Below, in pieces: positions 24,237 through 36,000 of a stretch of 64,000 nucleotides of DNA. The stretch's first letter is position 1; each line of letters begins with the position of its first letter. The position numbers and the translations under genes were made by a program. The notes beneath the pieces are model-generated. The model had not been told where the DNA came from. It did no database searches and saw nothing but the letters and a program-made list of their open reading frames with translations. The stretch comes from Archivesica marissinica (lineage: Eukaryota; Mollusca; Bivalvia; Venerida; Vesicomyidae): positions 89,880,816-89,944,815 of the forward strand of contig CM026404.1 in the NCBI GenBank assembly GCA_014843695.1, written 5' to 3'.

Positions 24237-26622
24237 AATGTTCATCCCAAACTTCCAGGTATCCGCATACTGTTATAGTAAATGTTCATCCCAAACATCC
24301 AGGTATCTGCATACTGTTACAGTAAATGTTCATCACAAACATCCAGGTATCTGCATACTGTTACAGTAAATGTTCATCCCAAACATCCAGGTATCTGCAT
24401 ACTGTTACAGTAAATGTTCATCACAAACTTCCAGGTATCCGCATACTGTTATAGTAAATGTTCATCCCAAACATCCAGGTATCCGCATACTGTTACAGTA
24501 AATGTTCATCCCAAACTTCCAGGTATCCGCATACTGTTACAGTAAATGTTCATCCCAAACTTCCAGGTATCCGCATATTGTTATAGTAAATGTTCATCCC
24601 AAACATCCAGGTATCCGCATACTGTTATAGTAAATGTTCATCCCAAACTTCCAGGTATCTGCATACTGTTACAGTAAATGTTCATCCCAAACATCCAGGT
24701 ATCTGCATACTGTTACAGTAAATGTTCATCCCAAACATCCAGGTATCCGCATACTGTTATAGTAAATGTTCATCCCAAACATCCAGGTATCTGCATACTG
24801 TTACAGTAAATGTTCATCCCAAACATCCAGGTATCCGCATACTGTTATAGTAAATGTTCATCACAAACTTCCAGGTATCCGCATACTGTTACAGTAAATG
24901 TTCATCACAAACTTCCAGGTATCCGCATACTGTTATAGTAAATGTTCATCCCACACATCCAGGTATCCGCATACTGTTATAGTAAATGTTCATCACAAAC
25001 TTCCAGGTATCTGCATACTGTTACAGTAAATGTTCATCCCAAACATCCAGGTATCCGCATACTGTTATAGTAAATGTTCATCCCAAACATCCAGGTATCT
25101 GCATACTGTTATAGTAAATGTTCATCACAAACTTCCAGGTATCCGCATACTGTTACAGTAAATGTTCATCCCACACTTCCAGGTATCCGCATACTGTTAC
25201 AGTAAATGTTCATCACAAACTTCCAGGTATCCGCATACTGTTACAGTAAATGTTCATCCCAAACATCCAGGTATCCGCATACTGTTATAGTAAATGTTCA
25301 TCCCAAACTTCCAGGTATCTGCATACTGTTACAGTAAATGTTCATCCCAAACATCCAGGTATCTGCATACTGTTACAGTAAATGTTCATCCCAAACATCC
25401 AGGTATCCGCATACTGTTATAGTAAATGTTCATCCCAAACATCCAGGTATCTGCATACTGTTACAGTAAATGTTCATCCCAAACATCCAGGTATCCGCAT
25501 ACTGTTATAGTAAATGTTCATCCCAAACATCCAGGTATCTGCATACTGTTACAGTAAATGTTCATCACAAACTTCCAGGTATCCGCATACTGTTACAGTA
25601 AATGTTCATCCCAAACTTCCAGGTATCCGCATACTGTTACAGTAAATGTTCATCCCAAACTTCCAGGTATCCGCATACTGTTATAGTAAATGTTCATCCC
25701 AAACATCCAGGTATCCGCATACTGTTATAGTAAATGTTCATCCCAAACTTCCAGGTATCCGCATACTGTTACAGTAAATGTTCATCCCAAACTTCCAGGT
25801 ATCCGCATACTGTTATAGTAAATGTTCATCCCAAACATCCAGGTATCCGCATACTGTTATAGTAAATGTTCATCCCAAACTTCCAGGTATCCGCATACTG
25901 TTACAGTAAATGTTCATCCCAAACTTCCAGGTATCCGCATACTGTTATAGTAAATGTTCATCCCAAACATCCAGGTATCCGCATACTGTTATAGTAAATG
26001 TTCATCCCACACTTCCAGGTATCCGCCTACTGTTATAGTAAATGTTCATCCCAAACATCCAGGTATCTGCATACTGTTATAGTAAATGTTCATCCCACAC
26101 CTCCAGGTATCTGCATACTGTTATAGTAAATGTTCATCCCACACTTCCAGGTATCTGCATACTGTTATAGTAAATGTTCATCCCAAACATCCAGGTATCC
26201 GCATACTGTTATAGTAAATGTTCATCCCACACTTCCAGGTATCCGCCTACTGTTATAGTAAATGTTCATCCCAAACATCCAGGTATCTGCATACTGTTAT
26301 AGTAAATGTTCATCCCACACCTCCAGGTATCTGCATACTGTTATAGTAAATGTTCATCCCACACTTCCAGGTATCTGCATACTGTTATAGTAAATGTTCA
26401 TCCCAAACATCCAGGTATCCGCATACTGTTATAGTAAATGTTCATCCCACACTTCCAGGTATCCGCCTACTGTTATAGTAAATGTTCATCCCAAACATCC
26501 AGGTATCTGCATACTGTTATAGTAAATGTTCATCCCACACCTCCAGGTATCTGCATACTGTTATAGTAAATGTTCATCCCACACTTCCAGGTATCTGCAT
26601 ACTGTTATAGTAAATGTTCATT
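24237..26622. repeat. Large 44-bp minisatellite with higher-order repeat
   Basis: About 54 copies of a 44-bp unit containing GTAAATGTTCATCCCAAACA and TCCAGGTATCCGCATACTGT. Variants at fixed positions (CCCACAC vs CCCAAAC, CTCCAGG vs TTCCAGG, CGCCTAC) recur every 220 bp at 26006, 26226 and 26446, a five-unit higher-order repeat. Confidence 0.95.
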
Positions 26623-26694
26623 GAAATAAAACCCAAATAGTCGTTTTCATTCAAAATGTAACAAGACACTTGAAACTTACAATGAAACCCCACA

Positions 26695-26918
26695 GGTAAT
26701 ATGGTTACTCGCCAACAATTATTGGTGGAAGAGGACCGACCCCCCGGCGTGCCATCCCGAGCATTTCAGACACGGATGGACACCTGGGTAGAACCACCGA
26801 CCTTCTGCAAGCCAGCTGAATAGCTGCATCACTTTAAAGAATATGATTACCCCAGTGGGATTCGAACCTACAGCGGTGAAGGGCAAAGGATTTGAAGTAA
26901 ACCACTTGGCCACCCAGG
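26695..26918 (-). mobile_element. SINE family E copy
   Basis: The tRNA-like head is on the minus strand (TGGCCAAGTGGTTTACTTCA A box; GTAGGTTCGAATCCCACTGG B box). The body contains AAGGTCGGTGGTTCTACCCA and TCTTCCACCAATAATTGTTG. It lies directly 3' of the EXO1 stop codon, so it may be in the 3'UTR. Confidence 0.85.
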
Positions 26919-26956
26919 ATCAAGTATCTATGAATAAACTGTTTGGAGGTAGGAGA

Positions 26957-27093
26957 CTAGTACCTCTTGTCGTGGGCAAACCTGGCAAACATGTCCTTCA
27001 AGTTCTGCTGCTTGTTCGTGGCATCCTGGCTGCAGATCGACTTCTTGGATCGTCTCGATAAACCAGACACTTTACATCCGGACTTTGTCTTGC
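26957..27093 (-). CDS. EXO1: EXO1 terminal exon
   Basis: Encodes [20 protein letters not shown] then [19 protein letters not shown] and TAG. SGLS followed by a basic stretch and the final L..xFxxF...K pattern match the vertebrate EXO1 end, the region that carries MMR-partner contact motifs. The acceptor TATGTTCAG at 27095-27094 gives phase 1, whereas exon 10 ends in phase 0. Either GCAAG at 27089 is the acceptor, or a small exon lies between (a candidate is near 28100-28207). Confidence 0.75.
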
Positions 27094-30000
27094 CTGAACA
27101 TAGAAATAATGGTGACACGAAGCGAAACATACTATATAGTTTTACAACAAGTTCATTGGATAACAATGTGGCGTGTGTACTAGTTAATACTAAAATAAGA
27201 TATCTACAATTGAGGTTGATAACTGGTGGCTTACAGAGGGAGGGGGTGCATTGTTGAATGGAGGAGCTTAAAATAGATTACAATAGGCTTAGCTGTCACT
27301 TTGCATATCTGTCCGGAACATTATTATTATATTTCGGGTTTTACGCCTGCATCAGCACCATTTTGGGCTATATCGCCGGCAGGCAGTTTACCTAACAACA
27401 CTTTTCCTGCTGTCCGGAACAATGTTTTACTTAGTACATGTAGTTGTCATGATTTTCGTGTGCGATTCATTAGTGGAGCAAATTCCACATTGCCTCTTCT
27501 CTCTCTCTATTGGTAATGGATTCCATAAGGAATGAAGTCTCGAGAATTGATTAATCTAGCGTTGTAAAAACTTGTTTCGTAATCGAGCTAACATACTTTT
27601 GTATAAACTATAAATCAGTGGAGCAATGAAATCATGGGAAGTGAAATAAATCAAGTATAACCGTGGCAATCGTGATAGCGCAGTGGATGCGCGTTCGCTT
27701 CAGGTGCAACAGGTCCAGAGTTCGAGCCCCGCTGGAGCCGTTACGATTGTGCCCTTAGGCAAGGCATTTAAATTCCACATTGGCTCTTCTCTCTCCTTCA
27801 TGGCGATGGATTCCATCAGGAATGAGGTCTCGAGAGTGATTAATATAAGTTGAAAGACCTTGTTTCACAATTGAGCTAAAATAAATTTATATAAACTAAC
27901 CGTGGCAATGAAACATTAAATTTTGCTAACTGAGCTCGTATTATGAAAATCTCGCCAGGAGTTAAGAAGACCTTGTTTGGACAATGGGTGTTCTCGAATA
28001 ATCTTCAAAGGGCCGTTACTGTGTGAAAAATGAAGACGATATTCACAACTAGATTAGGCACTGATCGTTCCTGTGATGTTTCGTGAACATCCATACAAGG
28101 CTTTAGAAGATCTTGTCCGGGATAAACTTTGTGGACAAGACGTACGGACAGAAGGTCTCCCCGCCCCCTCTCTGGGAGACATAATTGACCAAGCTGTTTG
28201 GGAAGAGAAGTCGAAATAGATTGGCAAGATGGTTTCCATGGCGATCAGGTTTGGCTATTTTTGATCACTTGGTTGCCATGGTACTGCACACAAAGTCAAA
28301 TGATTGGTCAAATAGCTTGATAAGAGATTTCATGGCAAGTTACTGTGGATGATCAGATGACAGACAACTATTGTACTAGTAGTACTATGGATTATTAGCA
28401 TTGACAGAGTACTGAATAGTAACCAAATAATTTAAATTTTACTAGGACTAACTTCATTTTACAGATGTTTTATAATTTATTTTACAGAAGCTTAAGACAC
28501 TCATCAGTGATGATCCTGTCTTCTGTGGCGTGCAACTGAAGGGCATCCAATCCAGCACAGACTTCTTGACTCGCATAATCGATGACATGGTTACTTACAT
28601 TGACAAGCGGTAATTATTATTTATTATAAACAAATCTGAGTATAGTGATTATGTTGCATTAATGTCAGGGACTGTAGCTACTAGTACTAAAGTTGCTCTT
28701 TCCAGGAATCAAGGTAAGTTGTGGACTAGGAGCTCAAACTCACTACCTTCCATTAATTTATTATATGTCTGGTGAAGACGAGCATGCAGGCCAGCTTTTG
28801 ACAACTCACTGATGATTCCATTTTATTAATATGCATGTATATTTGCAGGTTCCAGAACTTCAATGAGAAGCCACTGAAGTCCTTCCAGGCCCTGGACTAC
28901 AGGTCCGTCCCAAGTGAGCGACAGCAGCTGGCCAGCCACGGAAAAGAAAACCTACAGGACATCCTGAACCATATGAACCTGGGCCTTCTCTGCAAGACTT
29001 TGATGCTGAGAAGGCCATCAGGCACTGGCTTGCCTGTGGTAAAGGTGGTCGTCATGTCCACGGGCATAAATGTTAAGACACGTGTGTGACCTGTGTTGTA
29101 TATAATTATTATTAGTTTGTGTGTATTAATGTTCTTTATTTATTTAGATAAGTTATGTAAATACGTGTAAAAACTGAATTAAATCATCTTAATCATGATC
29201 TTGTCTCCGTCTCAATTAGCCTATACGTAAAGATACATACATGTATGATATCACATTTTTATTTGCTGTTTTGGCAAAATAGTATGCGACAAGTGGCATC
29301 CTGGTCAGGACAAGTGGCCTTGAAAAATATTTGTACAGCCCTGACTACTAATAGTTAATATTCAGCTAAAACTACCCAGTCCGCCTCCATGGTCGAGTGG
29401 TTAAGGTCGCTGACTTGTATACCACTGTAATGTATCATCACTGATGGTCCGCCTCCATGGTTGAGTGGTTAAGGTCGCTAACTTGTATACCACTGTAATG
29501 TATCATCACTGATGGTCCGCCTCCATGGTCGAGTGGTTACGTTCGCTAACTTGTATACCACTGTAATGTATCATCACTGATGGTCCGCCTCCATGGTCGA
29601 GTGGTTAAGGTCGCTAACTTGTATACCACTGTAATGTATCATCACTGATGGTCCGCCTCCATGGTCGAGTGGTTAAGGTCGCTGACTTGTATACCACTGT
29701 AATGTATCATCACTGATGGTCCGCCTCCATGGTCGAGTGGTTACGTTCGCTAACTTGTATACCACTGTAATGTATCATCACTGATGGTCCGCCTCCATGG
29801 TCGAGTGGTTAAGTTCGCTGACTTGTATACCACTGTAATGTATCATCACTGATGGTCCGCCTCCATGGTCGAGTAGTTAAGCTCGCTGACTTGTATACCA
29901 CTGTAACGTATCATCACTCATGGTCACATGTTAAGAGTCCCACTCAAACATGTCTCTTTATATGAAAAAGTTGGCAGTTTCTTACGGAGGTTGGTGCACC

Positions 30001-33000
30001 AAGTACTGGTTAAACGCTGGAGCCTGCACAGAAAGGTGTTGTTAGGTAAACTGCCCGTCGTTCATATGGGCAACCGGTAGCGACGTTAAATAAAAAATAA
30101 ATAAAATGACTCATTGATCAAACTATATGACTGTACTTACTATTAAAACGGTTGGTTTTATTTACTGCGTCGACAGCCTACAAGACAGGAGGATTATCTT
30201 TAATACAAGCATTCAGGTACATGTAACAAGGAATATGACTAAAATATTCAATTATGTGAACGATTAATGTATTTCGATATTTCGATATTCGATTACATGT
30301 AGGCCTACATCAAAACCATGTTTTTTTAAATTTTCAGTTTGAGGGTGACTTGGGAGAAGTTTGTGGCTGAGGGAGAGATGTTATTCAAATATAGAATATA
30401 TAGTGAGCATTTGGAGCACAAACTGCTCCCTAATACACAGGAAACAGCTCCCTAATACACAGGAAACAGATCCCTAATACACAAGAAACTGCTCCCTAAT
30501 ACACAGGAAATTACTCCCTAATACACAAGAAACAGCTCCCTAATACATAGGAAACTGCTCCCTAATACACAGGAAACAGCCCCCTAATACACAAGTAACT
30601 GCTCCCTTATACACAGGATACTGCTCCCTAATACACAGGAAACTGCTCCCTTATACACAAGAAACTGCTCCCTTATACTCAAGAAACAGCTCCCTTATAC
30701 ACAAGAAATAGCTCCCTAATACACAAGAAACAGCTCCCTTATACACAATAAACTGCTCCCTAATACACAGGAAACAGCCCCCTAATACACAAGAAACTGC
30801 TCCCTAATGCACAGGAAACTGCTCCCTAATACACAAGTAACTGCTCCCTAATACACAGGAAACTTGCCCCTAATACGCAAGAAACAGCTCCCTAATACAT
30901 AGGAAACTGCTCCCTAATACACAAGTAACTGCTCCCTAATACACAAGAAACTGCTCCCTAATACACAAGAAACTGCCCCCTAATACACAAGAAACTGCTC
31001 CCTAATACACAAGAAACAGCTCCCTTATACACAAGAAACTGCTCCCTAATACACAAGAAACAGCTCCCTTATACACAAGAAACTGCCCCCTAATACACAA
31101 GTAACTGCTCCGTAATACACAAGAAACTGCTCCCTAATACACAAGAAACTGCTCCCTAATACACAAGAAACTGCACCCTAATACACAAGAAACTGCTCCC
31201 TTATACACAAGAAACAGCTCCCTAATACACAAGAAACTGCTCCCTAATACACAAGTAACTGCTCCGTAATACACAAGAAACTGCCCCCTAATACACAAGA
31301 AACTGCTCCCTTATACACAAGAAACAGCTCCCTAATACACAAGAAACAGCTCCCTAATACACAAGAAACAGCTCCCTAATACACAGGAAACTGCTCCCTA
31401 ATACACAGGAAACTGCTCCCTAATACACAAGAAACAGCTCCCTAATACACAGGAAACAGCTCCCTAACACACAGGAAACTGCTCCCTAATACACAAGAAA
31501 CAGCTCCCTAATACACAAGAAACTGCTCCCTAATACACAAGTAACTGCTCCATAATACATAGGAAACTGCTCCGTAATACGCTGGAAACTGCTCCCTTAT
31601 ACACAAAAAACTGCTCCCTAATACACAGGAAATTGCTCCCTAATACACAGGAAACTGCTCCCTAATACACAAGTAACAGCTCCCTAATACACAAGAAACT
31701 GCTCCCTAATACACAGGAAACTGCTTCTTAATACACAGGAAACTGCTCCCTAATACACAAGAAACTGCTCCCTAATACACAAGAAACTGCTCCCTAATAC
31801 ACAAGAAACTGCTCCCTAATACACAAGAAACAAGCCCCCTAATACACAAGAAACTGCTCCCTAATACACAGGAAACTGCTCCCTAATACACAAGTAACAG
31901 CTCCCTAATACACAAGTAACAGCTTCCTAATACACAAGAAACTGCTCCCTAATACACAAGAAACAGCTCCCTAATACACAAGAAATTGCTCCCTAATACA
32001 CAGGAAACTGCTCCCTAATACACAAGAAATAGCTCCCTAATACACAAGTAACAGCTCCCTAATACACAAGAAATTGCTCCCTAATACACAAGAAACAGCT
32101 CCCTAATACATATGAAACTGCTCCCTAATACACAAGAAATTGCTCCTTAATACACAGAACAACCGTCGACAAAGAGATGGACTATCGACAATCCTCGTAA
32201 TTTGTCTCGAATTGGAACAACAATAATGCAACATCATCTCCATGTATTGTATACCTTTCGTCCAACACTCGATTGTGAAACTTGTCCCCTTGCTTCGATT
32301 TCGTCATCCGATTTAACCACAATAACGTCTTGCTTTCCAGCCCCAGTAGAAAACTGATCAGGACTCTCACAAGAATCCTGCTCATAAACACCTTGTGAAT
32401 TTTCATTACTTTCACTGTGTTCCCTACCGCCTATACCACTTGCACTACCATCAACAGTGTCGTCAGAATCTTTGCAATTATTTGTATTGAAATATATACT
32501 CAAGTTGGATTTTCTCCTGAATTTATTATTTTCTGGAAGAATGCTCTCGAAATGCGACGACGCATCACTTTCCTGACTAGAGGTCTGCGACATCTGATGC
32601 CCCGATTCACACTCTACAAAATCGCAATCTGCGACACAATCTATACTGTACGGATAACTGCCAAAATGAACACTACCGGTAGATGGTGCGGAATTTTGTT
32701 GATTTTCTAAATCCTCCAATACTACAGGTTCAGACTCAGTAGAGGTAACGTGTTCAACATATATATTACATTCAGAATTATCTGCTTTCCTATCGGTTTG
32801 CGATTCTAAATGATCTGCCTTTTTCAGGTATGTGTTCAAACTGCTTTCCGACACAACCTTCTTAAATGGTAGTTTTGTGTCTCTTCGTTTCTGAGAAACC
32901 GATATATCACAGCTGCTTTGTCTATTGAATTTAAATTTCGACCAATTAAATGCTGAACCACCACGAGGCGACGAGATTGGAGAACTGCGTTTTGTTGTTT

Positions 33001-36000
33001 CTATGCCTGAGAATTTGAAAGGTTGTCTTCGTGGAAGTTCTGTTATTAATACAGACATATCATCCGTATCGCTACAGTCATCTGCCATTTCCTTCTTAAT
33101 GATGCAGTGTTCTACGATGTCAATGGAGGTATTTTCTATGGGTTCAACAGAAGTGTTCGCAGAGGAAGCATTATTTGCAGGCATGTTAGACCTGGTATTG
33201 TTATACACATTAGCCGTGTTACAGTGAATAGGTTTGTAATGCATCTTGTTGGTTCCCGGGGAGTCTCTCAAAGCAGACGTTGTACTGGTATCAGCTTCGA
33301 CTTTACCGCTTGAAGAAAAAAACCTAGAAATTGAAAATGAGAGAAAACAATAAAATCTTCATAGAGTAGATTGTAGGAGCGCTTCTAGACACCAGTAAAA
33401 CTACACATTACACACATTACAAGTAAGAGTCTCTATGAGAGGAAGCTTCATATAGCAGACTGTAGAAGTGCTTCTAGACACCAGTAAAACTACACATTAC
33501 GAGCTAGAGTCTCTATGAGAGGAAGCTTCATATAGCAGACTGTAGAAGTGCTTCTAGACAGCAGTAAAACTACACATTACGAGCTAGAGTCTCTATGAGA
33601 GGAAGCTTCATATAGCAGACTGTAGAAGCGCTTCTAGACACCAGTAAAACTACACATTACAAGTGAGAGTCTCTATGAGAGGAAGCGTCATATAGCAGAC
33701 TGTAGAAGCGCTTCTAGACACCAGTAAAACTACACATTACGAGGGAGAGTCTCTATGAGAGGAAGCTTCATATAGCAGACTGTAAAAGCGCTTCTAGACA
33801 CCAATAAAACTACACATTACGAGCTAGAGTCTCTATGAGAGGAAGCTTCATATAGCAGACTGTAGAAGCGCTTCTAGACACCAGTAAAACTACATATTAC
33901 GAGTGAGAGTCTCTATGAGAGGAAGCTTCATATAGCAGACTGTAGAAGTGCTTCTAGACAGCAGTAAAACTACACATTACGAGCTAGAGTCTCTATGAGA
34001 GGAAGCTTCATATAGCAGACTGTAGAAGCGCTTCTAGACACCAGTAAAACTACACATTACAAGTGAGAGTCTCTATGAGAGGAAGCTTCATAGAGCAGAC
34101 TGTAGAAGCGCTTCTAGACACCAGTAAAACTACACATTACGAGTGAGAGTCTCTATGAGAGGAAGCTTCATAGAGCAGACTGTAGAAGCGCTTCTAGACA
34201 CCAGTAAAACTTCACATTACGAGTGAGAGTCTCTATGAGAGGAAGCTTCATATAGCAGACTGTAGAAGCGCTTCTAGACACCAGTAAAACTACACATTAC
34301 GAGTGAGAGTCTCTATGAGAGGAAGCTTCATATAGCAGACTGTAGAAGCGCTTCTAGACATGAGTAAAACTACACATTACGAGTGAGAGTCTCTATGAGA
34401 GGAAGCTTCATATAGCAGACTGTAGAAGCGCTTCTAGACACCAGTAAAACTACACATTATGAGTGAGAGTCTCTATGAGAGGAAGCTTCATATAGCAGAC
34501 TGTAGAAGCGCTTCTAGACACCAGTAAAACTACACATTACAAGTGAGAGTCTCTATGAGAGGAAGCTTCATAGAGCAGACTGTAGAAGCGCTTCTAGACA
34601 CCAGTAAAACTACACATTACGAGTGAGAGTCTCTATGAGAGGAAGCTTCATAGAGCAGACTGTAGAAGCGCTTCTAGACACCAGTAAAACTTCACATTAC
34701 GAGTGAGAGTCTCTATGAGAGGAAGCTTCATATAGCAGACTGTAGAAGCGCTTCTAGACACCAGTAAAACTACACATTACGAGTGAGAGTCTCTATGAGA
34801 GGAAGCTTCATATAGCAGACTGTAGAAGTGCTTCTAGACACCAGTAAAACTACACATTACGAGTGAGAGTCTCTATGAGAGGAAGCTTCATATAGCAGAC
34901 TGTAGAAGTGCTTCTAGACACCAGTAAAACTACACATTACGAGGGAGAGTCTCTATGAGAGGAAGTTTCATATAGCAGACTGTAGAAGCGCTTCTAGACA
35001 CCAGTAAAACTACACATTACGAGTGAGAGTCTCTATGAGAGGAAGCTTCATATAGCAGACTGTAGAAGCGCTTCTAGACACCAGTAAAACTACACATTAC
35101 GAGTGAGAGTCTCTATGAGAGGAAGCTTCATATAGCAGACTGTAGAAGCGCTTCTAGACACCAGTAAAACTACACATTATGAGTGAGAGTCTCTATGAGA
35201 GGAAGCTTCATATAGCAGACTGTAGAAGCGCTTCTAGACACCAGTAAAACTACACATTACGAATGAGAGTCTCTGAGAGAGGAAGCTTCATATAACAGAC
35301 TGTAGAAGCGCTTCTAGACATGAGTAAAACTACACATTACGAGTGAGAGTCTCTATGAGAGGAAGCTTCATATAGCAGACTGTAGAAGCGCTTCTAGACA
35401 CCAGTAAAACTACACATTACGAGTGAGAGTCTCTATGAGAGGAAGGGTTAAAGCTGCACACAGCACTTTTGCATGGACAAACAGACGAATACGGGTAAAA
35501 ACTAAATAACCTCCTCCTCCCTATTCAAGAATAACATATATAATTCAATATTAAAAAACAAGTTTAAACTTTATTTATTTTACAACAATTGCGAAACAAG
35601 CTTTAGCAACTTATATTACTGGTAATCACTCTCGTTGGCGCGGGTGAGAAGCGTATCTGTGGTCATTAATTTGGGAGGACACCGGAGTACATGGAGAAAA
35701 ATCTGTGGTCATTAGTTTGGGAGGACACCGGAGTACATGGAGAAAAATCTGTTGTCATTAATTTGGGAGGACACCGGAGTACATGGAGAAAACCCACTTA
35801 TCCAATCTGGCAACCATCGCACAATCTCACATACTTCCCATATTCACAAACGTATGCACAGTTGAATACTATTGGAGAGGATTTTTAATAAGTTTCAATC
35901 CCATAGAACAAGTCGGTGAAACATGATTATTATATGACATTGAAACATCATTTTCAAAATCTGACATGTTAGACAGTAACTATTTTGGCCAGATTAAATA

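Larger units (their letters stand above)
27094..32254 (-). other. EXO1 intron 10, repeat-filled
   Basis: About 5.2 kb holding SINE B and D fragments, a hAT-like coding remnant on the opposite strand (28489-29089), the 68-bp SINE-derived array (29384-29935) and the 22-bp array (30418-32155). Its boundaries depend on the last splice junction. Confidence 0.7.

Noticed and set aside
26843..27257. Plus-strand open frames opposite the EXO1 last exon and SINE E
   Set aside because: Shadow frames. The minus-strand reading has a stop, an acceptor and a conserved C-terminus.
32417..33313. Plus-strand open frames opposite EXO1 exon 10
   Set aside because: Antisense shadows of the true EXO1 exon, which has matching phases and homologous ends.
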